Of a DNA stretch of 64,000 nucleotides, positions 1-8,705 are shown piece by piece. Source of the stretch: Membranipora membranacea (taxonomy: Eukaryota > Bryozoa > Gymnolaemata > Cheilostomatida > Membraniporidae); NCBI GenBank assembly GCA_914767715.1, contig OU612068.1:10974001-11038000 (forward strand). Direction: 5' to 3'. Numbering within the stretch: the stretch's first letter is position 1; the number at the start of each line of letters is the position of its first letter. The notes beneath the pieces are model-generated. The model saw only the letters and a program-made list of their open reading frames with translations, searched no databases and was not told where the DNA came from. Made by a program: the position numbers and the translations under genes.

Positions 1-59
1 ATATTGGAATCCTCTGATTAACTGAGGGGTAATTACGCTGACTTGAAATTTACAAAAAT

Positions 60-76
60 ATACCAAGGGAGGGTAT
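60..76 (+). other. Short hairpin ATACC / GGTAT
   Basis: ATACC at 60-64 is the reverse complement of GGTAT at 72-76, with a 7-base purine-rich loop. It is followed by the T8 tract at 82-89. The pair is present in most units. The arrangement of stem then T-run resembles a terminator in outline, but the stem is short and T-free bases separate it from the tract, so I give it no regulatory meaning. Confidence 0.4.
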
Positions 77-134
77 CACGCTTTTTTTTCGCTCCGGTCA
101 AAAAATAGATTTGCTTCTAACCTACTTCATGAGG

Positions 135-147
135 AGGAGCAACTCCT
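135..147 (+). other. Short hairpin AGGAG-CAA-CTCCT
   Basis: A perfect 5-bp inverted repeat with a 3-base loop sits just after the TCATGA palindrome (127-132) in nearly every unit. The purine-rich left arm looks like a ribosome-binding site, but no reading frame follows it, so that interpretation is dismissed. Rare variants break one arm, for example near 8507 and 8844. Confidence 0.55.
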
Positions 148-160
148 GCTTGTCTCAAAT

Positions 161-254
161 CTGAAATCCGTTTGGCTCTGCGGCTTCTTGTTCTCTGTCA
201 GCGTCCGTTTTAATGACGCTCACTTTTGCTATAAAAAAACATGCCAAACGGCAG
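161..254 (+). other. Nested inverted repeat (potential cruciform or RNA hairpin)
   Basis: CCGTTTGGC at 168-176 is the exact reverse complement of GCCAAACGG at 243-251, a 9-bp outer stem. Outside it, CTG (161-163) can pair with CAG (252-254) past a 4-base bulge. Inside, AGCGTC (200-205) is the exact reverse complement of GACGCT (215-220), with a 9-base loop. The right arm also has a small hairpin of its own, TGCC/GGCA (242-245 with 250-253) with an AAAC loop, which competes with the outer stem. The structure recurs in every unit except where point variants touch the arms. Whether it forms in DNA or in a transcript is unknown. Confidence 0.7.
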
Positions 255-3200
255 CATCAAAAAATTAAATCCCTCTTCGATTCTTAGCAAACTCCAACCA
301 GTTCAAGCCCTTATTGGCCTCATTCAAAACGCAGAATATTGGAATCCTCTGATTAACTGAGGGGTAATTACGCTGACTTGAAGTTTACAAAAATATACCA
401 AGGGAGGGTATCACGCTTTTTTTTCGCTCCGGTCAAAAAATAGATTTGCTTCTAACCTACTTCATGAGGAGGAGCAACTCCTGCTTGTCTTAAATCTGAA
501 ATCCGTTTGGCTCTGCGGCTTCTTGTTCTCTGTCAGCGTCCGTTTTAATGACGCTCACTTTTGCTATAAAAAAACTTGCCAAACGGCAGCATCAAAAAAT
601 TAAATCCTTCTTCGATTCTTATCAAACTCCAACCAGTTCAAGCCCTTATTGGCCTCATTCAAAACGCAGAATATTGGAATCCTCTGATTAACTGAGGGGT
701 AATTACGCTGACTTGAAATTTACAAAAATATACCAAGGGAGGGTATCACGCTTTTTTTTCGCTCCGGTCAAAAAATAGATTTGCTTCTAACCTACTTCAT
801 GAGGAGGAGCAACTCCTGCTTGTCTCAAATCTGAAATCCGTTTGGCTCTGCGGCTTCTTGTTCTCTGTCAGCGTCCGTTTTAATGACGCTCACTTTTGCG
901 ATAAAAAAACATGCCAAACGGCAGCATCAAAAAATTAAATCCCTCTTCGATTCTTATCAAACTCAAACCAGTTCAAGCCCTTATTGGCCTCATTCAAAAG
1001 GCAGAATATTGGAATCCTCTGATTAACTGAGGGGTATTTACGCTGACTTGAAATTTACAAAAATATACCAAGGGAGGGTATCACGCTTTTTTTCCGCTTC
1101 GGTCAAAAAATAGATTTGCTTCTAACCTACTTCATGAGGAGGAGCAACTCCTGCTTGTCTCAAATCTGAAATCCGTTTGGCTCTGCGGCTTCTTGTTCTC
1201 TGTCAGCGTCCGTTTTAATGACGCTCACTTTTGCTATAAAAAAACATGCCAAACGGCTGCATCAAAAAATTAAATCCCTCTTCGATTCTTGTCAAACTCC
1301 GACCAGTTCAAGCCCTTATTGGCCTCATTCAAAACGCAGAATATTGGAATCCTCTGATTAACTGAGGGGTAATTACGCTGACTTGAAATTTACAAAAATA
1401 TACCAAGGGAGGGTATCACGCTTTTTTTTCGCTCCGGTCAAAAAATAGATTTGCTTCTAACCTACTTCATGAGGAGGAGCAACTCCTGCTTGTCTCAAAT
1501 CTGAAATTCGTTTGGCTCTGCGGCTTCTTGTTCTCTGTCAGCGTCCGTTTTAAAGACGCTCACTTTTGCTATAAAAAAACATGCCAAACGGCAGCATCAA
1601 AAAATTAAATCCCACTTCGATTCTTATCAAACTCCAACCAGTTCAAGCCCTTATTGGCCTCATTCAAAACGCAGAATATTGGAATCCTCTGATTAACTGA
1701 GGGGTAATTACGCTGACTTGAAATTTACAAAAATATACCAAGGGAGGGTATCACGCTTTTTTTTCGCTCCGGTCAAAAAATAGATTTGCTTCTTACCTAC
1801 TTCATGAGGAGGAGCAACTCCTGCTTGTCTCAAATCTGAAATCCGTTTGGCTCTGCGGCTTCTTGTTCTCTGTCAGCGTCCGTTTTAATGACGCTCACTT
1901 TTGCTATAAAAAAACATGCCAAACGGCAGCATCAAAAAATTAAATCCCTCTTCGATTCTTATCAAACTCCAACCAGTTCAAGCCCTTATTGGCCTCATTC
2001 AAAGCGCAGAATATTGGAATCCTCTGATTAACTGAGGGGTAAGTACGCTGACTTGAAATTTACAAAAATATACCAAGGGAGGGTATCACGCTTTTTTTTG
2101 CTCCGGTCAAAAAAAAGATTTGCTTCTAACCTACTTCATGAGGAGGAGCAACACCTGCTTGTCACAAATCTGAAATCCATTTGGCTCTGCGGCTTCTTGT
2201 TCTCTGTCAGCGTCCGTTTTAATGACGCTCACTTTTGCTATAGAAAAACTTGCCAAACGGCAGCATCAAAAAATTAAATCCCTCTTCGATTCTTATCAAA
2301 CTCCAACCAGTTCAAGCCCTTATTGGCCTCATTCGAAACGCAGAATATTGGAATCCTCTGATTAACTGAGGGGTAATTACGCTGACTTGAAATTTACAAA
2401 AATATACCAAGGGAGGGTATCACGCTTTTTTTTCGCTCCGGTCAAAAAATAGATTTTCTTCTAACCTACTTCATGAGGAGGAGCAACTCCTGCTTGTCTC
2501 AAATCTGAAATCCGTTTGGCTCTGCGGCTTCTTGTTCTCTGTCAGCGTCCGTTTTAATGACGCTCACTTTTGCTATAAAAAAACATGCCAAACGGCAGCA
2601 TCAAAAAGTTAAATCCCTCTTCGATTCTTATCAAACTCCAACCAGTTCAAGCCCTTATTGGCCTCATTCAAAACGCAGAATATTGGAATCCTCTGATTAA
2701 CTGAGGGTTAATTACGCTGACTTGAAATTTACAAAAATATACCAAGGGAGGGTATCACGCTTTTTTTTCGCTCCGGTCAAAAAATAGATTTGCTTCTAAC
2801 CTACTTCATGAGGAGGAGCAACTCCTGCTTGTCTCAAATCTGAAATCCGTTTGGCTCTGCGGCTTCTTGTTCTCTGTCAGCGTCCGTTTTAATGACGCTC
2901 ACTTTTGCTATAAAAAAACATGCCAAACGGCAGCATCAAAAAATTAAATCCCTCTTCGATTCTTATCAAACTCCAACCAGTTCAAGCCCTTATTGGCCTC
3001 ATTCAAAACGCAGAATATTTGAATCCTCTGATTAACTGAGGGGTAATTACGCTGACTTGAAGTTTACAAAATTATACCAAGGGAGGGTATCACGCTTTTT
3101 TTTCGCTCCGGTCAAAAAATAGATTTGCTTCTAACCTACTTCATGAGGAGGAGCAACTCCTGCTTGTCTTAAATCTGAAATCCGTTTGGCTCTGCGGCTT

Positions 3201-4020
3201 CTTGTTCTCTGTCAGCGTCCGTTTTAATGACGCTCACTTTTGCTATAAAAAAACTTGCCAAACGGCAGCATCAAAAAATTAAATCCCTCTTCGATTCTTA
3301 TCAAACTCCAACCAGTTCAAGCCCTTATTGGCCTCATTCAAAAGGCAGAATATTGGAATCCTCTGATTAACTGAGGGGTATTTACGCTGACTTGAAATTT
3401 ACAAAAATATACCAAGGGAGGGTATCACGCTTTGTTTTCGCTCCGGTCAAAAAATAGATTTGCTTCTAACCTACTTCATGAGGAGGAGCAACTCCTGCTT
3501 GTCTCAAATCTGAAATCCGTTTGGCTCTGCGGCTTCTTGTTCTCTGTCAGCGTCCGTTTTAATGACGCTCACTTTTCCTATAAAAAAACATGCCAAACGG
3601 CAGCATCAAAAAATTAAATCCCTCTTCGATTCTTATCAAACTCCAACCAGTTCAAGCTCTTATTGGCCTCATTCAAAACGCAGAATATTGGAATCCTCTG
3701 ATTAACTGAGGGGTAATTACGCTGACTTGAAATTTACAAAAATATACCAAGGGAGGGTATCACGCTTTTTTTTCGCTCCGGTCAAACACTAGACTTGCTT
3801 CTAACCTACTTCATGAGGAGGAGCAACTCCTGCTTGTCTCAAATCTGAAATCCGTTTGGCTCTGCGGCTTCTTGTTCTCTGTCAGCGTCCGTTTTAATGA
3901 CGCTCACTTTTGCTATAAAAAAAACATGCCAAACGGCAGCATCAAAAAATTAAATCCCTCTTCGATTCTTATCAAACTCCAACCAGTTCAAGCTCTTATT
4001 GGCCTCATTCAAAACGCAGA

Positions 4021-7000
4021 ATATTGGAATCCTCTGATTAACTGAGGGGTAATTACGCTGACTTGAAATTTACAAAAATATACCAAGGGAGGGTATCACG
4101 CTTTTTTTTCGCTCCGGTCAAAAAATGGATTTGCTTCTAACCTACTTCATGAGGAGGAGCAACTCCTGCTTGTCTCAAATCTGAAATCCGTTTGGCTCTG
4201 CGGCTTCTTGTTCTCTGTCAGCGTCCGTTTTAATGACGCTCACTTTTGCTATAAAAAAACATGCCAAACGGCAGCATCAAAAAATTAAATCCCTCTTCGA
4301 TTCTTATCAAACTCCAACCAGTTCGAGCCCTTATTGGCCTCATTCAAAACGCAGAATATTGGAATCCTCTGATTAACTGAGGGGTAATTACGCTGACTTG
4401 AAATTTACAAAAATATACCAAGGGAGGGTATCACGCTTTTTTTTCGCTCCGGTCAAAAAATAGATTTGCTTCTAACCTGCTTCATGAGGAGGAGCAACTC
4501 CTGCTTGTCTCAAATCTGAAATCCGATTGGCTCTGCGGCTTCTTGTTCTCTGTCAGCGTCCGTTTTTATGACGCTCACTTTTGCTATAAAAAAACATGCC
4601 AAACGGCAGCATCAAAATATTAAATCCCTCTTCGATTCTTATCAAACTCCAACCAGTTCAACCCCTTATTGGCCTCATTCAAAACGCAGAATATTGGAAT
4701 CCTCTGATAAACTGAGGGGTAATTACGCTGACTTGAAATTTACAAAAATATACCAAGGGAGGGTATCACGCTTTTTTTCGCTCCGGTCAAAAAATAGATT
4801 TGCTTCTAACCTACTTCATGAGGAGGAGCAACTCCTGCTTGTCTCAAATCTGAAATCCGGTTGGCTCTGCGGCTTCTTGTTCTCTGTCAGCGTCCGTTTT
4901 AATGACGCTCACTTTTGCTATAAAAAAACATGCCAAACGGCAGCATCAAAAAATTGAATCCCTCTTCGATTCGTATCAAACTCAAACCAGTTCAAGCCCT
5001 TATTGGCCTCATTCAAAATGCAGAATATTGGAATCCTCTGATTAACTGAGGGGTAATTACGCTGACTTGAAATTTACAAAAATATACCAAGGGAGGGTAT
5101 CACGCTTTTTTTCGCTCCGGTCAAAAAATAGATTTGCTTCTAACCTACTTCATGAGGAGGAGCAACTCCTGCTTGTCTCAAATCTGAAATCCGTTTGGCT
5201 CTGCGGCTTCTTGTTCTCTGTCAGCGTCCGTTTTAATGACGCTCACTTTTGTTATAAAAAAACATGCCAAACGGCAGCATCAAAATATTAAATCCCTCTT
5301 CGATTCTTATCAAACTCCAACCAGTTCAACCCCTTATTGGCCTCATTCAAAACGCAGAATATTGGAATCCTCTGATAAACTGAGGGGTAATTACGCTGAC
5401 TTGAAATTTACAAAAATATACCAAGGGAGGGTATCACGCTTTTTTTCGCTCCGGTCAAAAAATAGATTTGCTTCTAACCTACTTCATGAGGAGGAGCAAC
5501 TCCTGCTTGTCACAAATCTGAAATCCGTTTGGCTCTGCGGCTTCTTGTTCTCTGTCAGCGTCCGTTTTAATGACGCTAAATTTTGCTATAAAAAAACATG
5601 CCAAACGGCAGCATCAAAAAATCGAATCCCTCTTCGATTCGTATCAAACTCAAACCAGTTCAAGCCCTTATTGGCCTCATTCAAAATGCAGAATATTGGA
5701 ATCGTCTGATTAACTGAGGGGTAATTACGCTGACTTGAAATTTACAAAAATATACCAAGGGAGGGTTACACGCTTTTTTTCGCTCCGGTCAAAAAATAGA
5801 TTTGCTTCTAACCTACTTCATGAGGAGGAGCAACTCCTGCTTGTCTCAAATCTGAAATTCGTTTGGCTCTGCGGCTTCTTGTTCTCTGTCAGCGTCCGTT
5901 TTAATGACGCTCACTTTTGTTATAAAAAAACATGCCAAACGGCAGCATCAAAAAATTAAATCCCTCTTCGATTCTTATCAAACTCCAACCAGTTCAAGCC
6001 CTTATTGGCCTCATTCAAAACGCAGAATGTTGGAATCCTCTGATTAACTGAGGGGTAAATACGCTGACTTGAAATTTACAAAAATATACCAAGGGAGGGT
6101 ATCACGCTTTTTTTTCGCTCCGGTCAAAAAATGGATTTGCTTCTAACCTACTTCATGAGGAGGAGCAACTCCTGCTTGTCTCAAATCTGAAATCCGTTTG
6201 GCTCTGCGGCTTCTTGTTCTCTGTCAGCGTCCGTTTTAATGACGCTCACTTTTGCTATAAAAAAACATGCCAAACGGCAGCATCAAAAAATTAAATCTCT
6301 CTTCGATTCTTATCAAACTCCAACCAGTACAAGCTCTTATTGGCCTCATTCAAAACGCAGAATATTGGAATCCTCTGATTAACTGAGGGGTAATTACGCT
6401 GACTTGAAATTTACAAAAATATACCAAGGGAGGGTATCACGCTTTTTTTTCGCTCCGGTCAAAAAATAGATTTGCTTCTAACCTACTTCATGAGGAGGAG
6501 CAACTCCTGCTTGTCTCAAATCTGAAATCCGTTTGGCTCTGCGGCTTCTTGTTCTCTGTCAGCGTCCGTTTTAATGACGCTCACTTTTGCTATAAAAAAA
6601 CATGCCAAACGGCAGCATCAAAAAATTAAATCCCTCTTCGATTCTTATCAAACTCCAACCAGTTCAAGCTCTTATTGGCCTCATTCAAAACGCAGAATAT
6701 TGGAATCCTCTGATTAACTGAGGGGTAATTACGCTGACTTGAAATTTACAAAAATATACCAAGGGAGGGTATCACGCTTTTTTTTCGCTCCGGTCAAAAA
6801 CTAGATTTGCTTCTAACCTACTTCATGAGGAGGAGCAACTCCTGCTTGTCTCAAATCTGAAATCCGTTTGGCTCTGCGGCTTCTTGTTCTCTGTCAGCGT
6901 CCGTTTTAATGACGCTCACTTTTGCTATAAAAAAACATGCCAAACGGCAGCATCAAAAAATTAAATCCCTTTTCGATTCTTATCAAACTCCAACCAGTTC

Positions 7001-7031
7001 AAGCTCTTATTGGCCTCATTCAAAACGCAGA
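4021..7031 (+). repeat. 9-unit block, first copy (about 3.0 kb)
   Basis: This block starts with a unit carrying ATGGATTT (about 4126) and TTCGAGCCC (about 4323). Then come a unit with CCTGCTT (4479), CCGATTGG and TTTTATGACG; two related units with ATATTAAATCC and CAACCCC (near 4617 and 5286); a unit with ATCGTCTG (about 5702); a unit with AATGTTGG, GGGTAAAT, ATGGATTT and GTACAAGC (6028-6362); and units with AGCTCTTATT. The same variants reappear in the same order from 7032. Several T-tracts here are T7 instead of T8, which accounts for the longest open frames in the window. Confidence 0.85.
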
Positions 7032-8705
7032 ATATTGGAATCCTCTGATTAACTGAGGGGTAATTACGCTGACTTGAAATTTACAAAAATATACCAAGGG
7101 AGGGTATCACGCTTTTTTTTCGCTCCGGTCAAAAAATGGATTTGCTTCTAACCTACTTCATGAGGAGGAGCAACTCCTGCTTGTCTCAAATCTGAAATCC
7201 GTTTGGCTCTGCGGCTTCTTGTTCTCTGTCAGCGTCCGTTTTAATGACGCTCACTTTTGCTATAAAAAAACATGCCAAACGGCAGCATCAAAAAATTAAA
7301 TCCCTCTTCGATTCTTATCAAACTCCAACCAGTTCGAGCCCTTATTGGCCTCATTCAAAACGCAGAATATTGGAATCCTCTGATTAACTGAGGGGTAATT
7401 ACGCTGACTTGAAATTTACAAAAATATACCAAGGGAGGGTATCACGCTTTTTTTTCGCTCCGGTCAAAAAATAGATTTGCTTCTAACCTGCTTCATGAGG
7501 AGGAGCAACTCCTGCTTGTCTCAAATCTGAAATCCGATTGGCTCTGCGGCTTCTTGTTCTCTGTCAGCGTCCGTTTTTATGACGCTCACTTTTGCTATAA
7601 AAAAACATGCCAAACGGCAGCATCAAAATATTAAATCCCTCTTCGATTCTTATCAAACTCCAACCAGTTCAACCCCTTATTGGCCTCATTCAAAACGCAG
7701 AATATTGGAATCCTCTGATAAACTGAGGGGTAATTACGCTGACTTGAAATTTACAAAAATATACCAAGGGAGGGTATCACGCGTTTTTCGCTCCGGTCAA
7801 AAAATAGATTTGCTTCTAACCTACTTCATGAGGAGGAGCAACTCCTGCTTGTCTCAAATCTGAAATCCGTTTGGCTCTGCGGCTTCTTGTTCTCTGTCAG
7901 CGTCCGTTTTAATGACGCTCACTTTTGCTATAAAAAAACATGCCAAACGGCAGCATCAAAAAATTGAATCCCTCTTCGATTCGTATCAAACTCAAACCAG
8001 TTCAAGCCCTTATTGGCCTCATTCAAAATGCAGAATATTGGAATCGTCTGATTAACTGAGGGGTAATTACGCTGACTTGAAATTTACAAAAATATACCAA
8101 GGGAGGGTATCACGCTTTTTTTTCGCTCCGGTCAAAAAATAGATTTGCTTCTAACCTACTTCATGAGGAGGAGCAACTCCTGCTTGTCTCAAATCTGAAA
8201 TTCGTTTGGCTCTGCGGCTTCTTGTTCTCTGTCAGCGTCCGTTTTAATGACGCTCACTTTTGTTATAAAAAAACATGCCAAACGGCAGCATCAAAAAATT
8301 AAATCCCTCTTCGATTCTTATCAAACTCCAACCAGTTCAAGCCCTTATTGGCCTCATTCAAAACGCAGAATGTTGGAATCCTCTGATTAACTGAGGGGTA
8401 AATACGCTGACTTGAAATTTACAAAAATATACCAAGGGAGGGTATCACGCTTTTTTTTCGCTCCGGTCAAAAAATGGATTTGCTTCTAACCTACTTCATG
8501 AGGAGGAACGACTCCTGCTTGTCTCAAATCTGAAATCCGTTTGGCTCTGCGGCTTCTTGTTCTCTGTCAGCGTCCGTTTTAATGACGCTCACTTTTGCTA
8601 TAAAAAAACATGCCAAACGGCAGCATCAAAAAATTAAATCTCTCTTCGATTCTTATCAAACTCCAACCAGTACAAGCTCTTATTGGCCTCATTCAAAACG
8701 CAGAA
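7032..8705 (+). repeat. Shorter second copy of the 9-unit block
   Basis: The copy begins 3,011 bp after the start of the first and repeats ATGGATTT, TTCGAGCCC (about 7332), CCTGCTT (7490), TTTTATGACG, ATATTAAATCC, CAACCCC, ATCGTCTG (about 8044), AATGTTGG, GGGTAAAT and GTACAAGC (about 8671). The distance between the two ATCGTCTG units is only about 2,341 bp, so this copy lacks the two-unit expansion present at roughly 4691-5360. Its own changes include a shortened T-tract after CACGCG near 7781 and AGGAACGACT near 8506. Confidence 0.83.

Larger units (their letters stand above)
30..259 (+). repeat. Ancient internal duplication within the unit (half-units at 30-78 and 211-259)
   Basis: Bases 30-78 and 211-259 align without gaps at an offset of 181, with 33 identical columns of 49 (67 %). 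Matching blocks include TAAT, ACGCT, ACTT, a five-base A run, CCAA and ATCA. Upstream, TCCTCTG (10-16) faces TTCTCTG (191-197) at the same offset. Downstream the match fades, and TCAAA (98-102) faces TCAAA (287-291) at offset 189, implying indels. The simplest reading is that today's unit arose from two copies of a shorter element, now 181 and 154 bp apart around the ring of the repeat (mean 167.5). The duplication is present in every unit, so it predates the array. Confidence 0.75.
1..335 (+). repeat. Reference satellite unit
   Basis: This is the first complete unit, used here as the coordinate system for all others (unit positions 1-335). It differs from the consensus at one base (G instead of T at 287). 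Landmarks are: a T8 tract at 82-89, A6 at 100-105, A7 at 233-239 and A6 at 259-264; a TCATGA palindrome at 127-132; and twelve CpG sites at 36, 79, 90, 95, 169, 181, 202, 206, 217, 249, 278 and 330. The choice of position 1 (the A of ATATTGG) is arbitrary, because the array has no visible end in this window. In the longest forward frame the consensus meets TAG at 106-108, so the unit is not coding. Confidence 0.97.
1..4020 (+). repeat. Left segment, 12 diverse units with an 8-unit duplication
   Basis: Twelve units, many with private substitutions. Unit 336-670 carries three rare variants together (AAGTTTAC at about 381, TCTTAAAT at about 488, ACTTGCC at about 572). The unit near 3015 carries the same three, about 2,680 bp (8 units) later. 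In both places a GGTATTT unit follows (about 1034 and 3378), two units later in the first copy and one in the second, so one unit was gained or lost. Units 1341, 1676 and 2011 carry the marker series seen again at 11389, 18090 and 29147. No gene or RNA is present. Confidence 0.85.

Noticed and set aside
72-91. GGTAT hairpin plus T8 as an intrinsic terminator
   Set aside because: The stem is only 5 bp, it does not abut the T-run, and there is no transcription unit to end.
127-139. ATGAGGAGGAG as a bacterial ribosome-binding site with a nearby start
   Set aside because: No reading frame of useful length follows at the right spacing, and a 64-kb satellite is not a bacterial context.
231-239. 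TATAAAAAA as a TATA-box promoter
   Set aside because: It is an A-rich tract in every unit with no gene downstream. The match is expected from composition.
276-292. CENP-B box at the TTCG sites (277 region and 88-91)
   Set aside because: The required A and CGGG positions are not met on either strand, so there is no CENP-B box of the mammalian type.
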